NCBI RefSeq assembly: GCF_039531695.1
Contig: NZ_BAAAQN010000009.1
Coordinates: 146,600 to 210,599, forward strand
Direction: 5' to 3'
Source of the DNA: Catenulispora yoronensis
GTDB taxonomy: Bacteria > Actinomycetota > Actinomycetes > Streptomycetales > Catenulisporaceae
DNA length: 64,000 nt
In this document: in pieces, positions 34,409 through 42,850 of the stretch
Layout of the letters: each line of letters begins with the position of its first letter
Numbering within the stretch: position 1 is the first letter of the stretch
Program-made: the position numbers and the translations under genes
Notes under the pieces: model-generated
What the model was told of the DNA's origin: nothing
The model's input: only the letters and a program-made list of their open reading frames with translations
Databases searched by the model: none

Positions 34409-36385
34409 ATGGAACCGCTCAGCGACGACGATCCGCGCCGGATCGGACGGTACGACCTGCTCGGTCGGATCGGCGCCGGCGGCATGGGCCGCGTGTACCT
34501 CGGCCGGTCGGCGTCCGGGCGGCAGGTGGCGATCAAGGTCATCCACCACACCCTGGTCGAGTCGCCCGAGTTCCGGACGCGCTTCGCCCGCGAGATCGCC
34601 GCGGCCCGCGCCGTCGGCGGCTTCTACACCGCCGCCGTCGTCGACGCCGACCCCGACGCCGAACAGCCGTGGCTGGCCACCGAATACGTCCCCGGACCGT
34701 CGCTGGACCAAGCGGTCCGCGAGCACGGGCCGCTGAGCGGGGATCCGTTGCGGGTGCTCGCGGTCGGGCTGGCCGAGGCGCTCGCCGCCATCCACGCCGC
34801 CGGGGTCGTGCACCGCGATTTCAAGCCGTCGAACGTGGTGCTGGCGGCGGACGGGCCGCGGGTGATCGACTTCGGCATCGCGCGGGCCTTCGACGCGACG
34901 GCGCTGACGTCGGCGCAGCAGATCCTCGGGACCCCCGGGTTCATGGCCCCGGAGCAGCTCCAGGACGGCACGGTCACCGCCGCCGCCGACGTCTTCTGCC
35001 TGGGCATGACGCTCGCCTACGCCTCGACCGGCAGGCCGCCGTTCGGCACCGGCGGTCTGCTGGAGCTGTCGTACCGGGTGGTCAACAACGAGCCGGACCT
35101 CGACGGTGTGCCGACAGCCCTGGCCGGGGTCGTCGAGAGCTGCCTCGCCAAGGACCCGGCGCGACGTCCGGGGATCCGGCAGGTGTTGGACGCGCTGACC
35201 GGAACCAGTCCGGGACCGGCTCCGATGCCGATACACCCACCAGTGTCGATACAGCCACCAGTGCCAGTGCCAGTGCCGGTGCCAGTGCCGGCGACGATGA
35301 GCGGATATCTCCCGACCCCCAACAGCCCGACCAACGGAACCCCACCCTCCGGACCCAAGCGGTCAGCGGTTCCCATGGTCGTCTCCTCGATGGCGGTCCT
35401 CGCGATCGCGGCCGGTGTGGGTATCTGGTACCTCAGCAGCGGTAACAAGGACCCTGACACCTCATCGGTCAGCGGCGCGCCGACGACGCACAGCACCGGC
35501 ACCAGCACCTCGTTGCTCCCGGATTCGCAGACTCCTGCCACGTCTCCCGCCTCGCCGTCGACGTCCCCGTCGAGCAGCGCGCCTTCGCAGATCGTCGTGG
35601 GCAGCCTCAACTTCCCCGAGAGCGCGCTCCTGGCCGAGATCTATGCCCAAGCCCTCACGGCCAAGGGCCTCACGGTGACCAAGAAGCTCAATCTGGGAGC
35701 CCGCGAAGTCGCCTACAACGCGCTGAGAAGCGGCATGGTGTCCGTGATACCCGAATACAACGGTGCGCTGCTCGCCTACCTCCAGCCGGGCGCCACGGCG
35801 AAGACCACCGACGACATCGACGCCGCGGTGATCGCCAAGCTGCCCGCGGAGCTGGAACTCCTGAACGCCGCGCCGGCGCAGGACAACGACTCGTTGGTCG
35901 TCACCCAGACCACGGCCTCCAAATTCGGGCTCGCCGCGATCGCGGACCTGGCCTCGCAGGCGCCGCAACTGGTCCTGGGAGGCGCTCCGGACTTCCAGAC
36001 GCGGCCGAGCGGCTTGCCCGCGTTGCAGGGCGCCTATGGGCTGCACTTCAAGAGCTTCCAGTCTTTGGACTACGGCGGACCGATTTCGGTCAGCGCGCTG
36101 AACCAGGGCCGGGTACAAGTCGTCGATCTTTTCACCTCGGATCCCGCGATCGTTCAGAACCACCTCGTCGTGCTGGCTGACGGGAAAAACGTTTTCGGCT
36201 CACAGAATGTCATCCCGTTGGCGGTGAAGTCCGCACTGCCGCAGGCCGGGGCGGACGCGTTGAACGCGGTCTCCGCGAAGCTCACGACGGCCGAGCTGGG
36301 ACAGCTGAACGAGCAGGTATCGGTCGAGAACAAGGCGCCGGCGGATGTCGCGCACGCGTGGCTGGTGAAGTCCGGGCTGGCATAA
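34409..36385 (+). CDS. Receptor Ser/Thr protein kinase fused to an OpuAC osmoprotectant-binding domain
   Basis: 658 residues from ATG 34409, with a GGGGG site. Kinase domain (about 14-275): glycine loop GAGGMG, VAIKVIH (Lys43), HRDFKPSN (Asp137), DFGIAR (154-159) and GTPGFMAPEQ. A Pro/Val repeat linker and one transmembrane helix (MVVSSMAVLAIAAGVGIWYL, about 315-335) follow. After a Ser/Thr/Pro stalk, residues from about 392 form a glycine betaine/choline-type substrate-binding domain (VVGSLNFPESALLAEIYAQA; YNGALLAYLQPG; SLVVTQTTASKFGL; LNEQVS). The layout predicts an outside domain that senses a quaternary ammonium or similar solute and controls a cytosolic kinase. Kinase residues look intact. 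No transporter subunits accompany it. Confidence 0.9.
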   Translation: MEPLSDDDPRRIGRYDLLGRIGAGGMGRVYLGRSASGRQVAIKVIHHTLVESPEFRTRFAREIAAARAVGGFYTAAVVDADPDAEQPWLATEYVPGPSLDQAVREHGPLSGDPLRVLAVGLAEALAAIHAAGVVHRDFKPSNVVLAADGPRVIDFGIARAFDATALTSAQQILGTPGFMAPEQLQDGTVTAAADVFCLGMTLAYASTGRPPFGTGGLLELSYRVVNNEPDLDGVPTALAGVVESCLAKDPARRPGIRQVLDALTGTSPGPAPMPIHPPVSIQPPVPVPVPVPVPATMSGYLPTPNSPTNGTPPSGPKRSAVPMVVSSMAVLAIAAGVGIWYLSSGNKDPDTSSVSGAPTTHSTGTSTSLLPDSQTPATSPASPSTSPSSSAPSQIVVGSLNFPESALLAEIYAQALTAKGLTVTKKLNLGAREVAYNALRSGMVSVIPEYNGALLAYLQPGATAKTTDDIDAAVIAKLPAELELLNAAPAQDNDSLVVTQTTASKFGLAAIADLASQAPQLVLGGAPDFQTRPSGLPALQGAYGLHFKSFQSLDYGGPISVSALNQGRVQVVDLFTSDPAIVQNHLVVLADGKNVFGSQNVIPLAVKSALPQAGADALNAVSAKLTTAELGQLNEQVSVENKAPADVAHAWLVKSGLA

Positions 36386-36406
36386 GGCGGAGGATTTCTG
36401 CCTTAT
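36382..36406 (+). terminator. 7-bp hairpin overlapping the kinase stop codon
   Basis: ATAAGGC (36382-36388, including the stop codon) and GCCTTAT (36400-36406) pair around an 11-base loop. It is a modest terminator candidate. The remaining leader to 36532 is purine-rich, with AAAGC/AAAGGC repeats and a GCCGG/CCGGTCGGC element that may fold. Confidence 0.4.
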
Positions 36407-36532
36407 AAAGCGCATGATTTCCGCCGCGACCAGGTGTCCACCGCCGGTAACCCGGTCGGCCACCGAAAGGTAAAGCAAAGGCAAAGCAGAGTTTTGATGC
36501 AAAGAAGTCGCCCCCGATGGTACGTTCGCCCG

Positions 36533-37660
36533 GTGAATCGGAACCCGTCGACCAAAGCGGCTGTGGTGATCGCGCTTTTCACGCTGGCCGCCGTGAGCGG
36601 ATGCGGTTCGCACGCCGCGTCCCCGGAATCGGCGGGCGTGCTCCCGTCGCAGACCAGCGGCGCCGGGACGGCGACGCCCAGCGGACCGGCGACCAGTGCG
36701 GCGAGCGGGACGACCGGGGCGAGCAGCTCCGCGCCCGCGACCTCCGGCTCGTCCGGGACGTCGGCGCGCACCGGGGCGACCCCGTCGAAGTCGGCCGGGG
36801 TCAAGGCCTCGTCGAAGGCCCCGGCGGCCTCGTCCTCCGCCACGTCCTCGTCCAACTCCGCCGGCTCCTTGAAGCCGCCGAGCGGCTCCTGGCCCAGCGC
36901 GGCGAACACCGGCGTCACGCCGGGGGCGCACCTGGTGTCCAAGAAGGGTGAGATCAACGTCAACACCGACGGCGCCGTCGTCGAGAACATCGACCTGGTC
37001 GGCGACATCCGGGTCGAGGCGAACAACGTCACCATCCGCAATGTGCGGATCACCAATCCCCGTGGCGGCGACCGGGCGGACTGGGGCATCCTGCAGTGGG
37101 TCGGCTACCACGGCCTCACGGTCCAGAACGTCGAGATCATCGGCGCCTCCGACACCGAGATGCGCGACGGCATCATGGACCCCGGCGGCGTGGTCAACGT
37201 GCGGAACTGCAACATCCACGGGATCAGCAAGCACGGCATCGACACCACCCAGGGCGTGATCGCGGACAACTACATCCACGACCCGAACTGGTTCACCGCC
37301 GCCGACGGCGAGCTGGACTCGATCCGGATCAGCGGGTCCCCGGACGCCGGGACCTCGCTGCTGATCCAGCACAACACCCTGGTCGACGTGAACACGGTCA
37401 ACGGCGCGATCAGCATGTTCGAGACCGACGGCGGCCAGCCGACCCGCGTCACCATCGACGGCAACTACTTCGCCACCTGGGGCTTCTCCATCTACGCCGG
37501 CGGCGCCAGCGCCCCGACCAGCTACATCGTGGTGAAGAACAACGTCTTCGCGCGCAAGTACAAGGACGGCTACATGCCCGTCACCGAGTTCAACACCCAC
37601 GCCACGGGCAACGCCTGGTCCGCCAACACCTTCGAGGACGGCAAGACGGCGTCGGTGTGA
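36533..37660 (+). CDS. Lipoprotein with right-handed parallel beta-helix
   Basis: 375 residues if started at GTG 36533, which gives a standard lipoprotein signal (VNRNPSTKAAVVIALF, then the lipobox AVSGC). ATG 36497 is a possible alternative; neither has a strong ribosome-binding site. A long Ser/Thr/Ala/Gly spacer (about residues 25-110) is followed by beta-helix coils such as VVENIDLVGDIRVEANNVTI, LTVQNVEIIGASD, VVNVRNCNIHGISKHGID and VTIDGNYFATWG. Such folds occur in polysaccharide lyases and wall-associated proteins, but I see no lyase catalytic signature. It precedes another extracellular carbohydrate-related gene on the same strand. Confidence 0.82.
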   Translation: MNRNPSTKAAVVIALFTLAAVSGCGSHAASPESAGVLPSQTSGAGTATPSGPATSAASGTTGASSSAPATSGSSGTSARTGATPSKSAGVKASSKAPAASSSATSSSNSAGSLKPPSGSWPSAANTGVTPGAHLVSKKGEINVNTDGAVVENIDLVGDIRVEANNVTIRNVRITNPRGGDRADWGILQWVGYHGLTVQNVEIIGASDTEMRDGIMDPGGVVNVRNCNIHGISKHGIDTTQGVIADNYIHDPNWFTAADGELDSIRISGSPDAGTSLLIQHNTLVDVNTVNGAISMFETDGGQPTRVTIDGNYFATWGFSIYAGGASAPTSYIVVKNNVFARKYKDGYMPVTEFNTHATGNAWSANTFEDGKTASV

Positions 37661-37713
37661 TCCTGCGACCAGGGAGTCGGTGCGGAATGGGGAAGTCGGC
37701 GGAAGGCGGTGCC

Positions 37714-38892
37714 ATGAGGAACAGGATGGGCCTGGTCAGGGAGCAGGCCGCCGAGGCGCTGGCGCTGTGGGCCGTGCCGGGCACGGCGGTCGGGGCGACG
37801 CCGCGCCCGCTGCCGGCCGCCGACGCGGCAGCCGCGGCCGCCGTCGCGGACGCGCCGGCCGGCTGGCGGCTGGTCGCCAGCGACGACTTCACCGGCTCCC
37901 AGCCGGGCTCGGTGTGGGGCGAGTACGGCGGCACCTACGGGATCGGCGCCAACGCGTGGAGCGCCGACGAGGTGTCGACCAGCGACGGCACCCTGCGCGT
38001 GAAGATGGAGCGCAAGGCCTCGCAGGGCAAGGCGTACACCTCCGGCGGCGTCGGGATGTGGGGTCTGGCCCAGACCTACGGGCGCTACGAGTTCCAGGCG
38101 ATGGCGCCCACGATCGGCGGCATCGACTCCTACGCGGTGCTGTGGCCGCCGGACGGCGACGACGGCGACGCGACCCTGGTCGAACTCCTCGCCAAGCCCG
38201 CCACCGCGCCCGGGCAGCAGGCCGCCTACGTGACCATCAACTACGGCGGCGACAAGTCCGAGGCCAGGGTGCCGGGCTCCTACTGCGGTGCGTTCCACGA
38301 TTACGTGATCGAGTGGACGCCGACCTACGAGTCGGTGAGCGTCGACGGCAAGGTGCTGTTGAAATCGCCCAAATCCACCTCCATGAAGCGGTGGATCGGC
38401 TTCGTGACGAGCAACGGCGACACGCTGACCGGCACCCCCAGTGCGTCGGCGGCGCTGCCCGCGGAGTTCGACATCCGGCACCTGCGCGTCTACGCCTACA
38501 GCCCCGGGGCGCCGGGCACCACGCCCACGACGCCGAGCTCTGCCGGCGGCCATCCGACCACCTCGTCGTCGGCCTCGAAGACGCCGAGCAGCGCGCCGAA
38601 GTCGAGCACGCCGTCGGCCTCGGCCACGCCCGCCAAGTCCGCGAACGCGGCCGCCGCGCCGTCGTCGCTGTCGCCGGCCGCGTCCTCGTCGGGGGCGCCG
38701 ACTTCGACGGCCCAGTCGTCGGCCGCCTCGGCCACGTCGCCCGGCGTCGCGCTTTCGGCCGAGGGCACTGCCAGCACATCCCATGGCGCACAGGCCACGC
38801 CGATCCTGCTGGCCATCGGGGTCGGTGGGGTGGCGACCGCGGCTGTCGTGTACCTCATGAAGAAGCCTCAGGGTTCGCGCCGGCTCAAGTGA
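37714..38892 (+). CDS. GH16-like concanavalin-fold surface protein with altered catalytic motif
   Basis: 392 residues from ATG 37714, with GGAAGGCGG upstream; ATG 37687 is in frame. The domain (about 45-265) follows glycoside hydrolase 16 order: DDFTG, TSDGTLRVKM, GRYEFQAMAP, SYAVLWPPDGD, then VIEWTPTYESVSVDGKVL. Where the family has GEIDxxE, this protein has GDATLVE: the nucleophile Glu is Asp and the assisting Asp is Thr, while the acid/base Glu remains. A long Ser/Thr/Ala/Pro stalk and a C-terminal helix (PILLAIGVGGVATAAVVYLM) with a basic tail suggest membrane anchoring. The N-terminus lacks a good hydrophobic core, which is odd for an exported protein. Binding rather than hydrolysis is plausible. 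Confidence 0.75.
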   Translation: MRNRMGLVREQAAEALALWAVPGTAVGATPRPLPAADAAAAAAVADAPAGWRLVASDDFTGSQPGSVWGEYGGTYGIGANAWSADEVSTSDGTLRVKMERKASQGKAYTSGGVGMWGLAQTYGRYEFQAMAPTIGGIDSYAVLWPPDGDDGDATLVELLAKPATAPGQQAAYVTINYGGDKSEARVPGSYCGAFHDYVIEWTPTYESVSVDGKVLLKSPKSTSMKRWIGFVTSNGDTLTGTPSASAALPAEFDIRHLRVYAYSPGAPGTTPTTPSSAGGHPTTSSSASKTPSSAPKSSTPSASATPAKSANAAAAPSSLSPAASSSGAPTSTAQSSAASATSPGVALSAEGTASTSHGAQATPILLAIGVGGVATAAVVYLMKKPQGSRRLK

Positions 38893-38930
38893 CTCGGGCC
38901 GGCGCGCCCCCCTTCCCCGGGAGGCCGGAC

Positions 38931-39575
38931 TCAGCGGTCGACGATCGCCAAAGTGTTGCTCGGCGAGAAACCGGCGACCGTCAGGTAGGAGTCGGAGAAC
39001 TTGGTGCCGCTGCAGTCGCCGCTCTGGAAGAACGAGACATGCACCTGGTCCTTCCACCACCAGTTGGAGTCCACCGTCTCGTAGCCGGGAGTGGACACGC
39101 AGTGCGCGGCGCCGTTGCCGTCCTGGTTCGTGCCCTGGACATACATCGAATTGGTCCGATGCTGGTTGTCGAAGAAGTCGATCTGCTTGGCGCCCGACTT
39201 GAGCCAGCCGGTCGCGTCCGGCACCGCCCACCAGTCGCCCCGGCTGGACTTGTCGATGTAGGCGTGGACGAGGGGTGCCGTGACGCCCGCCGTGGTGCAG
39301 TTGTCGCTGTAGTTCGGGAGGATCGTGGTGTCGCCCTGCCACCACCAGCCGCTGACCGCGGTCCGCCAGCCCTGGGTCTGGAAGCAGCCGCTGGAGGGGG
39401 CTCCGTTCCACGCGGTGCCGGTGATCAGGAACGACCTGATGTTCCCGCCGTTGTCGATGAAGATGATCTGCTGGCCGCTGCTGCCGGCGTGCGCCGGAGT
39501 CTGGACGCCGACGACGGCCCCTGCCGCCGCGGCTATCGCGACGGTCAGGTTTGTCAGCTTCTTGTTTGTCTTCAT
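38931..39575 (-). CDS. Small secreted protein, no family recognised
   Basis: 214 residues from ATG at 39575, with GGGGAAC upstream. The signal peptide (LTNLTVAIAAAAGAVVG, ending PAHA) is followed by a Trp/Asn/Ser/Gly-rich mature domain with two similar halves: the phrase WWWQGDTT in the first and WWWKDQVHVSFF in the second, each near cysteines (SGCFQ, DNCTT, AHCVS, GDCSG). I infer an internal duplication and disulphide bonds. The composition resembles extracellular carbohydrate-binding or inhibitor proteins, but this is not a family call. It converges with the GH16-like gene. Confidence 0.7.
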   Translation of the reverse strand: MKTNKKLTNLTVAIAAAAGAVVGVQTPAHAGSSGQQIIFIDNGGNIRSFLITGTAWNGAPSSGCFQTQGWRTAVSGWWWQGDTTILPNYSDNCTTAGVTAPLVHAYIDKSSRGDWWAVPDATGWLKSGAKQIDFFDNQHRTNSMYVQGTNQDGNGAAHCVSTPGYETVDSNWWWKDQVHVSFFQSGDCSGTKFSDSYLTVAGFSPSNTLAIVDR

Positions 39576-39663
39576 GATGTTCCCCGTTGCCCGTACTTTA
39601 ATGATCGGGTCCTGATGATGGCAGAGTGGATCACGTCTGCGCGACCCGGCTGGGCTGGGGACC

Positions 39664-39698
39664 CGGTCCGGAGACTCGCGCGGCGAATCTCCGGACCG
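39664..39698 (-). terminator. Perfect 11-bp hairpin after the PstS-like gene
   Basis: CGGTCCGGAGA (39664-39674) and its exact complement (39688-39698) flank a 13-base loop, six bases downstream of the PstS-like stop on the minus strand. Strong terminator candidate. Confidence 0.75.
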
Positions 39699-39703
39699 AA
39701 CCA

Positions 39704-41455
39704 CTAGATCGCGGTGAGCACCAAGTCCGCCACATAGGTCCCGGCGACGGTCGTCGTGGGCACGTTCAGCGACAGGTCGGCCGTGACGTGCGTAGTGCCC
39801 AGCCCGTTGCCGGATCCCGTCGACACCAGCACCTGAGGAGACTTCAGGCCCAGCGTGCCGACGTCGTTCGGGGCGACGCCGTGTGCCGGCGCGACCGTCG
39901 GGCCCGGAACCGGGTTCTGGCCGGCCGAGTGGTCGATCAGCACCGGGTTCCAGCCCAGGTTCTGGCCGTTGACGCTGTGCGTCGCGCCGTCGGAGAAGTC
40001 GGCGATCTGTCCCGAGAGCGTCCACCCCGGGTTGCCGGCGCGGTTGTCGGTGATGGTCAGCGGTGCGAGGCGGCCTGTGGTCTGGAACAGGTCCGCGGTG
40101 TCGTTCAGCGTCGGTGACGGCAGAGTGACCTGCGAGCCGGTCGGGACCGTGATGGCGAGCATGCCCGGCGGGATCGTGGTGCTGATGTACCACTGGGGAG
40201 CGGTCCTGGTCGGAGGGCCGCCGCAGGTCGCGCCGACGCGATCACAGGGCGACGGCTGGGCCGCCGTGGCGAGGATCGCGGTGCTCGGGGCGGCGCATTG
40301 CGCGGGGTCGGCTCCCCTCGTGGAAGCGCCGGGGATGCTCGGGATGCCCTGCAGCGAGTACTGCGTGAGGTTCGCGGGCAGGGGCGCGTAGCCGAGCAGG
40401 TCGAGATGCTGGGCGCCTTCGCAGAGCCCGTAGGTGAGGAAGTCGCCGAGGGTCTGCCCCTTGTTCGCGGAGAACGGCTCGTTCGTCGACGTCGGGACGA
40501 TGGCGTAGCTGACACTGGACAACGGATACGAGCGCGGGTCGGTGCCGGAGTAGGTCCCGGTCGGGTCGACCAGGCCGGTGGCCGGATCGACGGAGGACTG
40601 CGAGAGCGCGACAGCGGCGGCCTGCGGGCTCGGCGCGGTGTAGTAACCGGCGTCGTTGGCCAGCTTCACCATGGGGAACCCCTTGTTCCGGGCGTACGAC
40701 TCCTCGACGTAGGTGATCGAGCCGTTCCCCGAGGCGGAGGCGACGTAGCCGGACACGCCGATGGACGCGTTCAGGGCGACGACGCCCGGCCCGGCGGGGA
40801 AGAAGGAGGTCGCGCCGCAGGGCGGGGCCGGCCGGCCGTTGGCGCGGCAATAGCCGTCCCACTGGGAGGCGAACCTGGTCGCCAGCCAGTTGGTGAGCTG
40901 CCAGGTGGTGCCCGCTCCGTCGGACCGGACCACGGGTGTGAGGCGCTGGTGCGGGAGCGGCTGCTGGGGGTTCTCCGCGACGAGCTCCGGGTCGTCCCAG
41001 TACGTGATGCCGCCGGTGAAGATCTTCGCGACGGTGCCCTGGGTCATGCGGAGGTTCGTGACGCGCTGCCCGTTGACCTCCAGGTGGTACATGAACGCGG
41101 TCGTTCCCGCCACGATGGGCAGGTACTTGAACGGATGCGTGGCGGTCGGCGGGACGTCGGTGGCGCCGGAGTCCGTCAGGCCGTAGGGGAGGTCCGACAC
41201 CGCGAAGTCGATCGTCCCGAGGGCGAACGACTGCCGGCCCACGGTCGAGCCGTTGCCCGGATAGTTCACGGTCATGTTCTTGGCGGCGGCGACGTCGGCC
41301 TGCCACTGGTTGATCGCGTTCTGCGCCCAGGAGGATCCGTCGCCGATGATCGGGACGTAGACGTCGGCCTGAGCCGGCGCCGCGGCCACCAACGACGAGG
41401 CGATCGCCGCGGCCGCCGCGAACCGCGCGGCCGTTCGTCGCAGGGAAGGTGCCAT
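39704..41455 (-). CDS. PstS-like secreted phosphate-binding-type protein with C-terminal beta domain
   Basis: 583 residues. The signal peptide ends at APAQA. The mature N-terminal two-thirds follows the periplasmic binding protein fold of PstS: GDGSSWAQNAINQW, VNYPGNGSTVGRQSF, DFAVSDLPYG, GGITYWDDPEL, VVRSDGAGTTWQLTNWL and VVALNASIGVSGYVA. Unlike a normal PstS it has no lipobox and is much longer. The last 170 residues form an extra beta-rich domain (LAPLTITDNRAGNPGWTLSG, ending VAGTYVADLVLTAI) resembling WxL-type wall-binding or surface domains. No pst transporter genes are adjacent. It may be a surface-associated ligand-binding protein rather than a transporter subunit. Confidence 0.82.
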   Translation of the reverse strand: MAPSLRRTAARFAAAAAIASSLVAAAPAQADVYVPIIGDGSSWAQNAINQWQADVAAAKNMTVNYPGNGSTVGRQSFALGTIDFAVSDLPYGLTDSGATDVPPTATHPFKYLPIVAGTTAFMYHLEVNGQRVTNLRMTQGTVAKIFTGGITYWDDPELVAENPQQPLPHQRLTPVVRSDGAGTTWQLTNWLATRFASQWDGYCRANGRPAPPCGATSFFPAGPGVVALNASIGVSGYVASASGNGSITYVEESYARNKGFPMVKLANDAGYYTAPSPQAAAVALSQSSVDPATGLVDPTGTYSGTDPRSYPLSSVSYAIVPTSTNEPFSANKGQTLGDFLTYGLCEGAQHLDLLGYAPLPANLTQYSLQGIPSIPGASTRGADPAQCAAPSTAILATAAQPSPCDRVGATCGGPPTRTAPQWYISTTIPPGMLAITVPTGSQVTLPSPTLNDTADLFQTTGRLAPLTITDNRAGNPGWTLSGQIADFSDGATHSVNGQNLGWNPVLIDHSAGQNPVPGPTVAPAHGVAPNDVGTLGLKSPQVLVSTGSGNGLGTTHVTADLSLNVPTTTVAGTYVADLVLTAI

Positions 41456-41639
41456 CGAGATCTCCGATCCATCAGCCCTCGTGTACGGCGTGCTCGCCGC
41501 CTGGTGATCTGTTCGGACCGTATTTCAGCGTCCTGAGCGGTTCCCCGGGGCGATGGTGAAGACCGGACATCGACTGAGGAAACGGCGGCGGCCGTGGCTG
41601 TGACGCGGATCGGTGCCCGCCAGGGTAAAATGGGGGCGC

Positions 41640-41757
41640 GTTCCGGCGGTGGGGCCCGCCGTATAACCGCTGTCCGAGGGAGTCCGACGACAGCCAACGG
41701 TCCCTACTCATGGTGATTGACGCTGCCCTGGAGGCGGCGTCGGACGACGAGTAGGAG
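41640..41757 (+). promoter_or_regulatory. Fluoride riboswitch (crcB motif) with translational expression platform
   Basis: Aptamer elements are all visible. P2 is GGCG (41645-41648) with CGCC (41657-41660), followed by GTATAACCGCTG. The next stem is GCTGTC (41669-41674) with GACAGC (41689-41694). A pseudoknot can form between GGGGCC (41651-41656) and GGTCCC (41699-41704) with one G-U pair. Downstream, CCTACTC (41703-41709) can instead pair with GAGTAGG (41749-41755), covering the AGGAG ribosome-binding site of crcB; fluoride binding would compete with this. A possible -10 element TAAAAT is at 41626-41631. The preceding 41456-41625 shows no gene. A 14-codon frame (41710-41754) lies inside the platform; I do not call it a gene. 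Confidence 0.85.
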
Positions 41758-41765
41758 CAGCGCCC

Positions 41766-42395
41766 GTGAATCGGAACGGTGAAGTGGTCCCCGGCGACGA
41801 ACTGCCGACCGATCCGGACCTCCCTCCCGGACCCACGCCGGACTCCGCATCGACCTCCGCATCGACCTCCACGCCGCCTCCCGCGGGCTCCCGTCCACGC
41901 GGTTCGCAGCGCGTGGTCGCGGCCATCGCGGCCGGCGGCGCGCTGGGCGGCCCGACCCGCTACGGCCTGGGCCTGGCGTTCCCGACCGCGCCGCACACCT
42001 TCCCGGCCACCACGTTCACGATCAACGTGACGGGCTCCTTCGTACTGGCGCTGCTACTGGTGTTCATCCTGGACATCTGGCCGCCGACGACGTACGTCCG
42101 GCCGTTCTTCTGCGTCGGCTTCCTCGGCGCCTACACCACGTTCTCCACCTGGATGGTCGACACCGACCGGCTGATCGCGGCCGGGGCCTGGGGCCCGGCG
42201 GCGGCGAACCTGCTGATCAGCCTGGCCGCCGGTGTCGCGGCCACCAGCCTGGGCCTGAGCCTGGGCCGGGGCATCGCCGCGCGTGGCAGGCGGCGGTACG
42301 CGTCGCGAGCGGCGGGTGCGGAGGCCCAGGCCGGGGCTGGGTCCGGGTCCGAGTCCGGGTCCGGGACGCCCGAGACGATCGGAGGACGACGATGA
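41766..42395 (+). CDS. crcB: Fluoride exporter FluC/CrcB, first copy
   Basis: 209 residues from GTG 41766, behind AGGAG and the fluoride riboswitch. An extra N-terminal Pro/Ser/Asp-rich segment (about 45 residues) precedes the four-helix core. Family motifs: GGALGGPTRYGLGL, TFTINVTGSFVLALLL (the Asn of the pore) and FLGAYTTFSTWMVDTDRL. FluC proteins form dual-topology or heterodimeric channels that expel F-. Here two different FluC genes are co-transcribed, which suggests a heterodimer. The stop overlaps the start of the DUF190 gene (ATGA). Confidence 0.93.
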   Translation: MNRNGEVVPGDELPTDPDLPPGPTPDSASTSASTSTPPPAGSRPRGSQRVVAAIAAGGALGGPTRYGLGLAFPTAPHTFPATTFTINVTGSFVLALLLVFILDIWPPTTYVRPFFCVGFLGAYTTFSTWMVDTDRLIAAGAWGPAAANLLISLAAGVAATSLGLSLGRGIAARGRRRYASRAAGAEAQAGAGSGSESGSGTPETIGGRR

Positions 42396-42850
42396 AGCTG
42401 TCCGGCCCCTCCCGTCGGCTGTCGATCTTCATCGGCGAGTCCGACCAGTACCGCCACGCGCCGCTCTACCACGAGATCGTGGCCCGGGCCCGGGACGCCG
42501 GCCTGGCCGGGGCCAGCGTGTTCCGCGGCATCGAGGGCTACGGCGCCACCTCGCGGATCCACACCACGCGCATCCTGTCGCTGTCCGAGGACCTGCCGCT
42601 GGTAGTGATCATCGTGGACGCCGCCGCGAAGATCGAGGCCTTCCTGCCGCAGCTCGACGAGCTGATCGGCGAAGGGCTGGTGATCATCGACGACGTCGAG
42701 GTCATCAAGTACGTCGGCCGCGAGCCGGAGCCGGAGCGCGAGCACGAGCACGAACCGGAGCCCGAGCCCGACGAAGGTCCGGGCGGCGGCGCGGCCCCCG
42801 GCTCCGGCGAGGACGCCAAGCACCGTCGGCATCTCTGGGGGCGCTCATGA
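42392..42850 (+). CDS. DUF190 family protein of the fluoride operon
   Basis: 152 residues between the two crcB genes, overlapping both (ATGA at each junction). The first 110 residues match DUF190: RLSIFIGESDQYRHAPLYHE, ARARDAGLAGASVFRGIEGYG, HTTRILSLSEDLPLVVIIVD and LIGEGLVIIDDVEVIKY. The fold is PII-like, so a trimeric nucleotide-binding or regulatory partner of the channel is likely. The C-terminal 40 residues are an acidic Glu/Pro/His repeat followed by Gly/Ala-rich sequence, not part of the family core. Confidence 0.9.
   Translation: MKLSGPSRRLSIFIGESDQYRHAPLYHEIVARARDAGLAGASVFRGIEGYGATSRIHTTRILSLSEDLPLVVIIVDAAAKIEAFLPQLDELIGEGLVIIDDVEVIKYVGREPEPEREHEHEPEPEPDEGPGGGAAPGSGEDAKHRRHLWGRS

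Noticed and set aside
36386..36532. Riboswitch of the c-di-GMP or c-di-AMP class ahead of the beta-helix lipoprotein
   Set aside because: Short pieces (GGTAACCCGGTCGGC; GAAAGG) recall the 3' parts of such RNAs, but the conserved 5' elements and the order of motifs cannot be found. A covariance-model search would settle it.
41710..41754. 14-codon leader peptide frame inside the fluoride riboswitch platform
   Set aside because: It has no ribosome-binding site of its own and lies in a segment explained by RNA pairing.
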